Origin: Rhizophagus clarus
Taxonomy: Eukaryota; Glomeromycota; Glomeromycetes; Glomerales; Glomeraceae
DNA length: 64,000 nucleotides
Assembly (NCBI GenBank): GCA_015698045.1
Contig: BLAL01000058.1
Coordinates: 1,242,501-1,306,500, forward strand
Direction: 5' to 3'
Numbering within the stretch: position 1 is the stretch's first letter; every line of letters begins with the position of its first letter. The notes under the pieces were generated by a model. It did not search any database. It had not been told where the DNA came from and worked only from the letters and a program-made list of their open reading frames with translations. The position numbers were made by a program, and so were the translations under genes. Shown here piece by piece: positions 27,501-37,960 of this stretch.

Positions 27501-28698
27501 ATATAATAAAAATAATATGTAATATTAGAATTAAATAAATAACTTACGAGCTATATTAAATAATTTTTAAATAAAGAATTTTAGTTAGTTTAAATTATTT
27601 GCAAATATTATATAAATATGTAATAATAGAATTAAATGACTTACTTGCTATATTATTAAATAAATTTTTCAATAAAGAATTTAGCTAGTTAAAATTATAT
27701 GCAAATATCATATATATATAAATAACTTACTTGCTATATTATTAAATAATTTTCAAATAAAGAATTTAATTAGTCTAAATTATATGTAAATATTATATAA
27801 ATATGTAATAATAGAATTAAATAACTTACTTGCTATATTATTAAATAATTTTTTAAATAAAGAATTTAGTTAGTTCAAATTGTATATGAATATTATATAA
27901 ACATGTAAATAGAATTAAATAAATAACTTACAAACTATATTATAAATAATTTTTTAAATAAAAAATTTAGTTAGTTTAAATTATATGTAAATATCATTAT
28001 AATAATATGTAACAATAGAATAAAATAACTTACAAACTATATCGATATTATTAAATAATTTTAAATAAAGAACTATAGTTAATTAAATCATATAGTCATA
28101 TAAATAGCTGATATGTAACATAAACTTACACCCTGTAGTATGATTTATAATACAAATATTATTATAAAAATCATATATTATATATAAAATAAATATCACT
28201 TACAATCTATTTGAGTAAAGAATATAATTAACCTGAATTACATGTGAATATTATACAACAAATATAGTATAATTAGATATTGTGACTTACCATCTATGTT
28301 ATAATTAATTATTAGCAAAAATTTAATTATCTGAATAGTATGTAAATTAAAGTAAAATAAAAAATAAACGGCTGATAACTTACCAACTATAATATTAATA
28401 TTATTAAATTAATATAGAATAGCAGCCAACTATTATTATTTAAATTATAATAATTGTAAGATAATCCATTAACTTACAAACTAAATTATTTAAATTTTAT
28501 GTAAATATTTGCATAAAGTTTAACAATATTCATATTATATATTAAGTTTAGTAAATTTTACCTTTATATTCTTCAGCACTACTTGAAACTAATTTTATTA
28601 TATTGGAAATTTGATTTTAAAAGAATTTTTGAATAATTATAACTTTCAATTAAATAATCATGCTATAGGCTTTTACCTTTCTTATTACTGTGAGCCAT
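24539..28698 (-). CDS. Kinase D: protein kinase with a micro-exon array at its 5' end; one frameshift in the C-lobe
   Basis: The kinase domain is encoded by 25771-25546 and 25465 downward: GNAILDKFIEE, LKWIPYNQF, glycine loop DKGGFSTIYKA, VVLKCL lysine, HCDFHDGN (Cys for Arg of HRD, common in this fungal lineage), DLGLCQ and MAPEILRG. After GDRPEI a loss of 3n+1 bases near 24945 shifts the frame; the C-lobe resumes as KKCWNEDPLKRPS, then IKSLG, and a last 5-codon exon at 24555-24539. Upstream, an ATG at 28698 starts a 22-nt exon (MAHSNKK), a 27-nt exon at 28588-28562, then 23 micro-exons. The lengths total 119 nt, and with the 226-nt kinase exon give 345 nt, exactly 115 codons, with no stop. 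The array is supported by splice signals and phase; expression is inferred. The C-lobe break may make the kinase non-functional or be an assembly error. Confidence 0.6.
26845..27302. mobile_element. MITE-like insertion within the intron array
   Basis: Ends GTAATTTATCAACCGATTGA and, reversed, GTAATTTATTATCGACCAGT resemble each other, and the intron repeat resumes directly on both sides. It lengthens one intron of the array from about 95 to 582 nt without touching its donor or acceptor. A second element is nested inside. Confidence 0.55.
27033..27265. mobile_element. Nested MITE, about 233 bp
   Basis: Terminal inverted repeats begin AGGGATGGAAACTGTTCC on the left and, reversed, AGGGATGGAAGCGACTCC on the right. 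It is non-coding and inserted inside the element at 26845-27302, so it arrived later. Confidence 0.6.
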
Positions 28699-29211
28699 TA
28701 CTATGTAATTACATCAAATTTCTTCTTAAAAGATAATTATTCTTATTAATCGCCGTCATTAATGTAGTTTATACAGATGCAACCATGTTGATCGCAAGCA
28801 CAATCACAGCATGTATATTGTATAACACTTATTATAAACAGTGTATGCCCGTCACTATATGGTGCAACAAAAAATCATATTAGACTCATTGTTATAACTA
28901 CTAAAGTAGTAAGTAGGTGCAACTTCGGCTGAAGCAGTTTTGAATATTAATTTAACTCGTATTTGACAACTTTTTTTGTTAGTCCATTTTGAAAATGATC
29001 AGCAAATTAGCTTTCGTTTAAGTAAATCATATGACTCTCTAATTTAATTATTTTGTTTAACATCTGGATTTTTTATAAAAACAAAAGGAAGAGGGGGACA
29101 ATTTAAGTCAACATCAAAGTATATAAATTATATATTATTATGTTAACAAGAGTTTGTATTTATGACAAAACTTTTACAAACAAAATCGAACTAACTATTA
29201 AGAATCTATAA
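28699..29211. other. Upstream region of kinase D and spacer
   Basis: Should contain the kinase D promoter (minus strand). No specific motif was recognised; it does not carry the CGTTATCGA motif of kinases A and B. Confidence 0.4.
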
Positions 29212-29430
29212 GAAATTTATAACGTCACGATTCAAGAAATTAATGATATATGCACGTCAAGATTACCAGATATTGATCTAATAATAGAAGAACACAGTAA
29301 CAGTTTTGGTAAAAGAGTTAAAAATAGAAGGGAGTCGCCACTCCAATCTAAATTTGTCGCGAAAAGCTCTAGCGACGCTCGTTCGATTAGTGAGTATAAC
29401 GATGACACATTATTTAAAGACTTGGAATAA
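29212..29430 (+). pseudogene. Orphan 3'-terminal exon of an unrecognised gene
   Basis: A 72-codon open stretch begins after a stop and ends at TAA 29428-29430. It reads EIYNVTIQEINDICTSRLPD, then RRESPLQSKFVAKSSSDARS, and ends DDTLFKDLE. Its composition is richer in G+C and Ser/Asp than its surroundings, and an AATAAA signal with a following A-run lies at 29626-29650. No start codon or upstream exon is evident within 500 bp, so I infer a 3' fragment left by rearrangement. I do not recognise the family. Confidence 0.45.
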
Positions 29431-29982
29431 TTCTTAATATTATTGTGTTTTATGTAATTTTATTTTATAGATTATTTAGTAACGTGAGTAACGTATAGTT
29501 TAATTTAAATAGTTTTATATATATAGGTTTCACTTGAAATATAGTGATTTATATGTATAGATATATATGTTATATGTCTATGTTGAAAACGTTACTAGAT
29601 GTATAGTTTTATCTTTGGCGTTCATAATAAAGAAATAAAAAAAAAAAATATTTAGTGTTCACTATAACAGATAATGTAAATTATGCCGCTCCAATTTAAC
29701 ATCATATATTAGTTAGTCGCGGTTCATACCATATAATTTTCGCGCTGGCACTATGCAGACATGGCAAAACCATTACAAAGGATAGTAGAAATTATATGAA
29801 TGAGCATTTTATACTTTATTATGCTTACAGAAGATTTGATGATCATGGAATTTTCATTCGGTAATACAAGTATGAGAAATGCTGCGGCATTTATTATTTG
29901 TTTACAGAGTTGCACAAAATTAAAAATTTACCACATTAACTGAAACTTTAATTGACCAAGAATTACACAATGTTATATCAAA

Positions 29983-30948
29983 TGTTTGTTGAAATTAATA
30001 TTTACATCAGATTGTCAAAAATATTGTGAGCATTGTCTCATATTTTATGTTGGATGCAGATATTGTTTAACAACAAATATTATTTTTGGACTTACGGGTC
30101 AGACACAATGTAAAAAATGTAAAAGAATATCACTTATCATAAATGATGATAGAGATTTTGATGACTTTCTACTTAATAATAATATTTATAACTTAAAGTT
30201 ATCCGAAGTAATGAATTTTGTAAAAAATATAAACTATTTTGAACCATTAAGTATATTTGATCATATCTTTGTAAAAAAATGTAATGTAGAACCAATTAAA
30301 TGGATACCATATTCTCAATTTACAAATATAAAAAAAATGAGTGAAGGAGGATTTGGTATTATATATCAAGCAATATGGTTAGTAAATAATGAAACAGTCA
30401 TTTTAAAAATATTTGAAAATTCTAACAATTATAGTAAATATTTCATAAACGAGGTAATAAATATTTTTTAAAAAAGATTTTCTTGAATAATTTCTTGTCA
30501 AAAATTAAAATTTAAACTCTAATTTTTATTTGTTAGTTAAAATCATTTCAACATTATTCTGGATTAGATCACGAGTATATTATCAAATATTATGGTTTTA
30601 CAAAAGAGCTCGAATTAAATGATTACATATTAGTTATGAAATATGCATCAGAAGGTGATTTACACAAGTATTTACGAAATAATTTTACAAAAATTACGTG
30701 GAATAAGCAAAAACTACATATTTTATGGCAAATTTCAAAGGGGTAAATATTTTAAATTTATTTAATATATATATATATATTTTTTTTAAACGTAGGTAAA
30801 ATTAACTTCTTTTTTTAATTTAGGCTTGAAACTATTCACAATAAAAATTTTATACATCGAGATTTTCATAGCGGAAACATATTATTTGATTACTCTAGTA
30901 AAGAAGAATGTTTAGACAAACAATGGAAAATTACGGATCTAGGATTAT

Positions 30949-30987
<39 letters not shown>

Positions 30988-31985
30988 CTGTGAATAATCA
31001 ATCATCAAATAATGAAATATATGGAGTAATACCTTATATCGCACCAGAAATTTTCAAAGGGGCTGAATTTTCTAAAGAAGCCGATATCTATAGCTTTGGT
31101 ATGATCATGTGGGAACTTACGACAAGTTGTAAGCCTTTTGATGATGTTAAGCATGACATACATCTTATTTATAAATTTCTTGATGGAAAACGACCTGAAA
31201 TTACAAAAGACACACCACAATGTTATGCTAACTTAATGAAAAGTTGTTGGGATCATGATCCAAAAAAAAGACCTTCTATAAAAAAAATTCGTAATACTTT
31301 TGGTGGTTGGTTTTTTAGAAATAAATGTAAAGCAGAATTTGATCAAGCTGAAGCAATAAGAATGACGCTTATAAATTCAAAGAAGATTGGACCTGAATTT
31401 TCTGAAAAACGTCATTCAGAAGCCATTTATACGAGTAGACCATTAAGTGCTTTAATCTCAAAATGTTCATCCATCTATTCGTCTTTATCATTTTCATGTG
31501 ATGATGAACAAGGTATTAGTTTATAATTGTAATTCAAAATACTATGTGACTTCTAAAATACGTATTTTTTTTAGATCATAATTATAAATATATTTCAAAA
31601 GAGCAAGAGCTTGATATAGACCTTAAAAGGTTTACGAAAGTAATAAAAAAAAAATGTCATCTTTGAATAATGCTTATATAATTATCTGATTTTTTTTTAA
31701 TTTCTTATTTAGTTTACCATCGCAAATTTTAAGTTCTGCAATTAAAAATTTTTCAACCTCTTTAAAAAAGAGAAGTAATGAAGTATTTTTAAATGCTGAA
31801 ATTCGTGGTAACTATGGTGAATATTTATCATAATTTGTTTGATATTTTGTTATACTCACATATTTATATGTTCTGATGTTTTTTGTTCTTAATATATTTA
31901 TGTTAATATTCTAATTTTTTTTCAAATTTGAAATATTCAAGTAGGAAAACGTTTAAGACTCGCAAACGATCGCCAAAATAAGTAA
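29983..31985 (+). CDS. Kinase C: 5'-shortened Cys-rich protein kinase
   Basis: Exons join in frame: to 30453, 30537-30742, 30824-31512, 31575-31629, 31713-31816 and 31945-31985, all GT-AG. The first exon starts at the last CxxC group (FTSDCQKYCEHC, CRYC, CKKCK); the more N-terminal Cys part of kinases A and B is absent and no in-frame ATG is seen before TSDCQKY, so the 5' end is lost or lies in an unseen exon. Kinase landmarks are EGGFGIIYQA, VILKIF, IHRDFHSGN, DLGLS, IAPEIFKG and SCWDHDPKKRPS. A TA run adds about 11 residues after DLGLS. A one-base loss in the last exon changes the tail from the KTRK ending seen in B. All the usual catalytic residues remain, so it may still encode a kinase if a start exists. 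Confidence 0.65.
30952..30986 (+). repeat. (TA)n microsatellite within a kinase exon, in frame
   Basis: A 35-bp pure TA run encodes alternating Ile and Tyr between DLGLSH and AVNNQ. Kinase B has Q-AVNNN at this point, so the run is an insertion of a multiple of three in the activation segment. Confidence 0.9.
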
Positions 31986-32690
31986 CTTTTCAAGCCGGAA
32001 GGAAGTATGAATGTCAGCCAGCAGCGTCTTACGAAATTCTTTATCACATTATCTAAAAAGGAAAGATTTGTAAAATTTTTTAATTTTACTTTTCAGGATC
32101 CTTAATTATCTTAAAACAAAAATGTTCCATTATTTTGCAGTTGCAGAATATAATGTTATTAATGGAAAATCAATTTTAATCATTTTATATATTAATTAGA
32201 TATTATATTAAATATTGTTATAAGTTAAAATACAGTCTTATTTTTTTATTTGTTGAATAATGTACTGCATAATATTCGCATTGTATCGATGTTGGATCTT
32301 TTTAATCAATAATTCAATAAACGGTATGATATGAATATTATATGATTTATTAAAGTCAATACTTCGCTAAGTACTTCGTTAACAGTTAGTCAGTTAATTT
32401 AACGTCCACTAAGAAAAATTAGCCAATTTGAAATACTCTCATAAATAAGAGCATTGCTTAATTTATATAAAGTTAAAAAAACGATAACTTACAGAAAGAA
32501 AAATTGATATTATAATGGAATTAAATTAAGATATAAGATTAGATTATGAACATTTTACCTACAATTATAATGTAATTTGTGCAACTAACTATATTATGGA
32601 ATTTATCATTTGAAAAGATTCATTTTACTGCGGGATTTCCTGCGCTTAGGTTGTACAAAAATTATTTTGGGCGTTATAGGTTACACTGCT
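31986..32690. other. Spacer between kinase C and the BTB cluster
   Basis: AT-rich. The first 250 bp resemble the 3' flank of kinase B (20330-20560). No gene recognised. Confidence 0.45.
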
Positions 32691-32722
32691 GATCAGAAAT
32701 TACACAAATTACACAAGTGCGC
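32691..32722 (+). promoter_or_regulatory. Upstream motif of BTB gene 2
   Basis: GATCAGAAATTACACAAATT followed by ACACAAGTGCG lies about 90-120 bp before the ATG. A close relative lies before BTB gene 5 (43930-43951), and shorter TACAAAGCGCT versions precede BTB genes 1 and 4. Confidence 0.4.
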
Positions 32723-32808
32723 CTGAATTAGAGTTTTACATAATAGTTGAATATTTCTCACAAATTCCTTTTTTTCCTGCAATAAAAAACCAGAAATTTT
32801 TTTTTAAA

Positions 32809-34613
32809 ATGACTTTTGAATTTTATCCTGGATTGTCACAAAATTTTTCTCAACTGCTTGATGACGCAGATGATTATAATACTATTATTAAAGTTGGAGA
32901 AAATTCAAATACAAAAGAATTTCGGCTCACTCAAGTATATTAAGGGATCGATCTCCTTATTTTAAAAGAGCTCTTTCACAAGATTGGGCTATAATGAAAG
33001 ATAATATGTTTAATTTTACTAAACCTAATATTTCTCCCGCTATATTTGAGATTATTCTTAGGTAATTATATCCTTTTGTTTTTTTTTATATACGATATCA
33101 AATTTTAATGTGATGATAATATTTTATTAGATATATATATACTGGTGTTCTTGATTTAAAAGAAAAATCCGTCTCAGACATTCTTAATCTTCTTGTGGCA
33201 TCTGATGAATTACTTATTGAAGAATTAGTTACTTTTGTACAGAAGTACTTGATTGAAAATCAAAACGAATGGTTATTGAATAATTTCATTAAGGGTTTTC
33301 ACAAATTATTTAAATTAGAAAATTATAAACTTATTAATGATTATTGTTTAGAATCTATTTGTGAAGTTCCTGAGCCTTTTTTCAATTCTCCAGAATTTGA
33401 AAAAGATATTTTACTTGAATTAATCAAACGAGATGATTTAGTAATTGATGAAGTTGAACTGTGGAATTATCTTATTAAATGGGGAATTGCTCAGACTTCT
33501 GAATTGAAAGAAAAGAATATAACTGATTTAGATAAATGTAACGAAGGGGATTTTTTGGTTCTGAAAAATGTTTTAGAACCATTTTTTTTGCATATTAGAT
33601 TTTTCGATATTCCTTCTAAAGATTTTCACAGTAATATTCGACCTTTTGAAAAAGCTTTACCTAAAGCTCGGTTTGAAAATATTGTATCATTCTATTTGAC
33701 CAAAATTCAACCTGAAAATACGCTACCTTCTCGTTATGGAATGATTCCTATTGATTCAGTGATTATTAAACCAAAATATGCTGCCATCTTTGCTAATTGG
33801 ATTCAAAGAAATGATGTTAATGCAAGAATTCCAAGGAACAAATATAATTTTAACCTTATTTACCGTGGAAGTAGAGATAGTTTTAATATCACTACCATTC
33901 GTAATAAATGTAGTGGACAAGGAGCGTGTATTTTAGTTATCAAAGTCAAAGAAAATGGAGTTATAATTGGTGGCTACAATCCTTATGGTTGGAACTATTA
34001 TGAATATATTAATCCTGTTATTTATAGTCCTTTTTATAATAGTCCTTATTATTATGTTAATACCACAGAAAGCTTTATTTTTTCTCTATATAACGCAGTG
34101 TTCGGCAAATGACTTGAAATAACAAATGATTCAAATGACAAATGACAAATGACGTGTCATTTCATTGCTCAAATGACAAATGACCTGAGTCATTTGAATG
34201 TAATGTTGGCCGGTACTATAGTTCTGGCCTGCATTATGTTTTACTTTATTTTTTTTTATTTTTGATTGAATCACATGAAATCAATGACTGAAATGACCAA
34301 ATGACAAAGGATTATGAATAATGACAAATGATTAGCTAAATCATTTGAATGGTCAAATGATCAGGTCATTTCCGAACACTGGTATAATGGGAAAGATTAT
34401 AAAAAAGTTAAGATTAGTAGAGTTACCAATAAGAGTTATGCGATATATGAATCATATAATTTTAATGATATGGCTTTAAATTTTGGTAATAGTGACTTGA
34501 TTGTTAATGGTGATAGTGGTACGTGCAAACGAAGAAATTATAAAAGTAGTATTTTAAATACAAACAAATTTTCAATTGATGAAATGGAAATCTTTAAATT
34601 TTACCAAAGTTGA
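32809..34613 (+). pseudogene. BTB gene 2: BTB-BACK-TLDc, frameshifted and MITE-disrupted
   Basis: Exon 1 (32809-33061) starts MTFEFYPGLSQNFSQLLDDADDY; one base is missing near 32924 in the EFRAHS segment, breaking the BTB domain. Exon 2 (from 33131) reads YIYTGVLDLKEKSVSDIL, the BACK region (WNYLIKWGIAQTSEL) and the TLDc start (LIYRGSRDSFNITTIRNKC, VIIGGYNPYGW). Inside ESFIFSLYN a 286-bp MITE adds a stop at 34112; the frame resumes after it as YNGKDYKKVKISRV and ends KFYQS. An in-frame shortening removes PTL before EKDILLELI. Two independent breaks make this a pseudogene. Confidence 0.85.
34096..34381. mobile_element. 286-bp hAT-type MITE in the TLDc exon of BTB gene 2
   Basis: Terminal inverted repeats CAGTGTTCGGCAAATGACTTGA and its right-hand counterpart CAGTGTTCGGAAATGACC (reversed) flank repeated CAAATGA(C) motifs. 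Flanking octamers ATATAACG and GTATAATG agree at 6 of 8 positions, with two transitions, as a worn 8-bp target duplication. Non-coding. Confidence 0.75.
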
Positions 34614-35545
34614 ATATGAAGATTTTAGCTTAAAATTTGCAGTATATTTAATTTCTCATTGTCTCTGCATCTCTACCAGGATTATAAAGAACAATATTTT
34701 GTATTTATTATTTTTATATATATTTAAATAAAAACAAATGTCGATATCTTGGGAAAACAGAAATGTTGATTTCATTCTAATTAAATTATAATGTCTAAGT
34801 GAAGTCTACCATGACATCCTTTATTATGAGATATACCTGTTTTTTTATACGTTCGTGAGTATAAGAACGAAAAATTATTTTAATTTAAGCAATTGAATAT
34901 GGCAAATTCTTAAAATTTTTTTTATAATACTAGAAACAGCGGCAATTTGAGCAATTTGTAGCATTTTATTTTTAAAAGTTTGGTTGTGGAATGCACGTCT
35001 TTACTAAGAATTGTCCATATGTTAGTTCATCTTAATAATATAAATTCTAAGAGTACGGTCCTACTTATGGTTTACGTTAAGGGTTACTCAAATGTCTAAC
35101 CTTAAAATATAATTTTGATTTAAAATTTATATATCAATATACACCGTGTAATAAATATTCAGGAGAAATTTTATTATTCGCAGAATGATTTAAACATTGT
35201 CTGTAACATTCTTTACAATATTCACATCAAAATTATTACTTTATGATTAGTTAATGTTTTAATGTGATACTTTATCATTTTTTCTTTATTATTAGATATT
35301 TTCTGAGGAAGAAAATTATCGTTCAAAAGTTGTATGTAAATGAAATGATACTTTTTGATAATTCAAAAGCGGTAGAAATGCTTGCACAAGTGAAAAAAAA
35401 ATTGATGAATCCAATAAAATGTGAAATAAATAATTATAATAAAAGAAGATAATATTAATGATAATTATAATAATTTATATAAAGTTCAAATTAGATTAAG
35501 ATCTTATTGTGATTTAATAATGGCAAAAGAAAAATATGATAAGTA
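34614..35545. repeat. Duplicated BTB 3' flank, copy 1
   Basis: Colinear with 41108-42040 downstream of BTB gene 3, with small indels. Both copies keep a minus-strand frame with CEYCKE and QCL.HSANNKISPEYLLH (35155-35230), and a plus-strand frame KAVEMLAQVKKK (near 35370-35400). These look like remnants of another gene carried along in a segmental duplication. Confidence 0.7.
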
Positions 35546-36057
35546 GTAGTGTTGCGTGCCGTATTAGTTGTAATAGAGTTGTAAAGTTGTAACGTATTGC
35601 CGTAAAGTTGGAATTTTTTGCTGTAATTTTCCAACCTGTCGTAATTAGTGTAATGTTTGTAATCGTTGTAACATTTAAACAGTTTAATATTCAAAATAGT
35701 GTATTTATATTATTACAAATCAACATTTAAACTTTAAAAAATAAGCGGACAAGAAAAATTCACATGAATTTTTCTTAATTACCTTTATTAAACCTTAAAA
35801 AATAAGCAGAATTAAGAAAAATTCACGAGAACTTTTCTTAAATGATCTGCAAAATTGCATTTCATATTATTATTTTTATTCTTTATATTATCAGTTATCA
35901 TTTTTTTGTAATGCTGTATTTGTATCGCATAAACATTTAACATTTTAATAAAAATCAGAATTTCATTTATAAAAAATATAAATATTACGATTTATTATTA
36001 ATATTGCAAAACTTTATTTATAAAAGATTGTAATATAAACACCAAGTGGTATATCCA
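35546..36057. other. AT-rich spacer, probable 3' end of a hAT relic
   Basis: Contains reiterated TTGTAA motifs (35560-35680) that may be subterminal repeats of the hAT relic to the right. A TIR could not be defined. Confidence 0.3.
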
Positions 36058-37330
36058 TTTACATGAAGTATTACAATTGCATACTTTCTGATCTACTGAC
36101 GACAATTTCATTTACATCATATTCATAATCTTCTTCACTTAATTCATTTTCACTAGATTCATCCTCCCCATTATTATCAACGTTAGGATGAATCCCGTGA
36201 TTAGGATGAAAAATTGGAGACCAGAGATCAACTATGTCTGAAACATTCAAGTTTAAATCTAACTTGTTTGTGTATAGATGTTCAGTTGGATTTGACAATT
36301 CAGCATTTTCTGATTCTTTTAGAGAGGCTAACTGTTTCTGCAATATTTTTTATCATTTCACAAGTTATTTCTGTCTTATGAAGCTGTTCTGCAGCATTTG
36401 ACAAATTAAACTGATAAATCTTTGCCAACCCTTCTAATCGATTCATTCCTAATTGAGTTCGGCGCTTTCCATAAAGCCATCCCAAAGATGAAAATATTCG
36501 CTCACATGCAGCTGAACTTGGTGTAATGGAGAAGAGTTTAATTGCTAATCGTTGCAGGTAATTTGGCTTAACTTCACATGAATTCCACCATAGTAATGGT
36601 GTATCTTACCAATTGTATATGGAGCTATATAAGGGTTTAACATTCCATTCACCATACCTTTTTGCTCTTTATAATAACACAATTGAGTTATTAAAATTTC
36701 ACAACCCTTTTTGATTTACCCATTTTTTGCCATAATTCTGCACGTTGAATCATCCTTTCTGCAAATGTATGCTGAATAATATCTTTACTAATTAAATTAT
36801 AAGAGTGAGCAATACATCTAATATTCATAATATTTTTGTATTTTGAACAAATTATACGTCTTGCCAATGCAATATTAGCCCCATTATCACTTATAATAAT
36901 TGCTGAAATTTTTTTGCTACCAATACGATTTATTACCAATTCAATCTCATTAGATAAAAATTTAGCAGTATGTGATTGGTCAGAATAATTTCTCAATTCA
37001 TAAAGATATTCTTGTCTTGATGGTGTTAAAAGAACAAAATTTCAAATTGATGTCCCATCAGGTGAAGTCCACCATCATGACCAATTGTAATATTATTGAT
37101 AAATTCTATAATTTTATCAACTTGATCATTAACTTTAGCCACTTCATTATCCAATAATTGACCAGAAAGGACTTCGCGTGATGGAGTATTGTAACTGGGA
37201 TTAAGGGCTTTTAATGCATTTACAAAAAAAGGATTGCTGATTACACGAAAGGGAATTCCACACATAACAAATGCTAATGTAACGGCTTTGTTAATCATTG
37301 ATGTATCAATTTCTGCATCAGGTTAATCAG
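36058..37330 (-). pseudogene. Decayed hAT-type transposase
   Basis: Fragments in several minus-strand frames follow transposase order: AFVMCGIPFRVISNPFFVNAL (DUF659-like) near 37270-37210, IIISDNGANIALARRII near 36900-36850 with IRCIAHSYNLI, then SSAACERIFSSLGWLYGKRR (hATC) near 36520-36450, and an acidic tail ending ESMQL. Frameshifts, an in-frame stop upstream of DAEIDTSMINKA, and a large internal loss around 36607-36720 show decay. The zinc-finger start is absent. It is a different hAT lineage from the one at 11763-14814. Confidence 0.75.
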
Positions 37331-37845
37331 TTTGATTAGTTACTATTTTTTTCTTTTTTCCACTTTTGAGGCAAATCAATAATATATGATTCAATATAGA
37401 CAAAAATGGGAGTTCTGGGATAAAATTTCCGTACAGATATAAAATAGTGTGCCTCCCAACACATTTCCCGATATACGAAATCAATACATAATTAATTAAT
37501 TATATTTGAAATCTTAAACAGACGGATAAATAAAATTAAAGAAAAAAACCTAAATTTTTTGAGAACCAAATTAATTTGCAAGACCAGGAAACATATCGAA
37601 ATCCAATATTGAATTCAAGCTTAAAATCAAGTTGGGCTCAAATCCTATTAACTTATCTCCTTACCCAAATTTTTAGTTTTCAAGATTAAGGAGAATACCA
37701 TCTTTGTTAATGCCCTGGCCTGATTTTAATCCCAAATAATATAACAAAAAATGTATGAAATTATATGAGAATATAAAAAAAATGCCATTTTTAAACGAAC
37801 AACTAATTATTTAAATACAGTATACATATTAATTTATTATTTATT
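37331..37845. other. Spacer
   Basis: No gene recognised. It may hold the right end of the hAT relic. Confidence 0.35.
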
Positions 37846-37960
37846 CATCGCTACAAAGTTTAATTTTACCGATTTATATCATTCAACCTCTTTAAATAAA
37901 CAAAACATTGTAGGTTTCAATTCTTGAAATTGGTAAATATTTGGTTGACTTTATTTTTAT
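37846..37960 (+). pseudogene. Relic of a kinase C-terminal exon
   Basis: TCATCGCTACAAAGTTTAAT and the later TCAACCTCTTTAAA match the penultimate exon of kinases B (20074-20177) and C (31713-31816), followed by a GGTAAATAT donor-like site at the same place. The frame is broken. It indicates a further, almost erased kinase copy. Confidence 0.5.

Larger units (their letters stand above)
25861..28561 (-). repeat. Tandem repeat of an intron-like unit, 71-114 bp period
   Basis: Twenty-four consecutive units, most 81-106 nt, share on the minus strand GTAAGTTATTT at the start, an internal TTTACATATAATTTAAACTA stretch containing the CTAAC branch-site consensus, and TTAAATAATATAG-like ends. One unit is 582 nt because of a nested insertion. 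Divergence rises toward both edges (28100-28480 and 25860-26060), as expected if the array grew from the middle. It could be read as an AT-rich minisatellite, but its period matches a complete intron. Confidence 0.85.
25860..28588 (-). other. Array of single-codon micro-exons (23 after a 27-nt exon)
   Basis: Between an AG acceptor and a GT donor lie 3-nt segments with low coordinate at 28478, 28384, 28291, 28204, 28130, 28034, 27932, 27830, 27731, 27645, 27548, 27443, 27349, 26764, 26665, 26563, 26467, 26358, 26267, 26160 and 25942, plus a 6-nt exon at 26040-26045 and a 1-nt exon at 25860. Donors are GTAAG in most, GTGAG at 27349 and 26160, and GTAAAT at 26267. All 3-nt exons are phase 1. The encoded stretch begins VFDDWFFSTTTP and includes PYWTTRPF. 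Neighbouring micro-exons are often identical (CAA three times; TTT, CTC, TTC and CGA twice), others differ. Order and splicing are inferred from sequence alone. Confidence 0.6.

Noticed and set aside
25860-28561. CRISPR-like array
   Set aside because: Regular spacing is present, but the conserved part is about 90 bp, the variable part is 3 nt, and splice and branch signals explain the unit better; the genome is eukaryotic.
25860-28561. Plain AT-rich satellite with no coding meaning
   Set aside because: Not fully excluded; set aside because splice sites are kept while the 3 nt vary, and the joined frame is open and in phase with the kinase.
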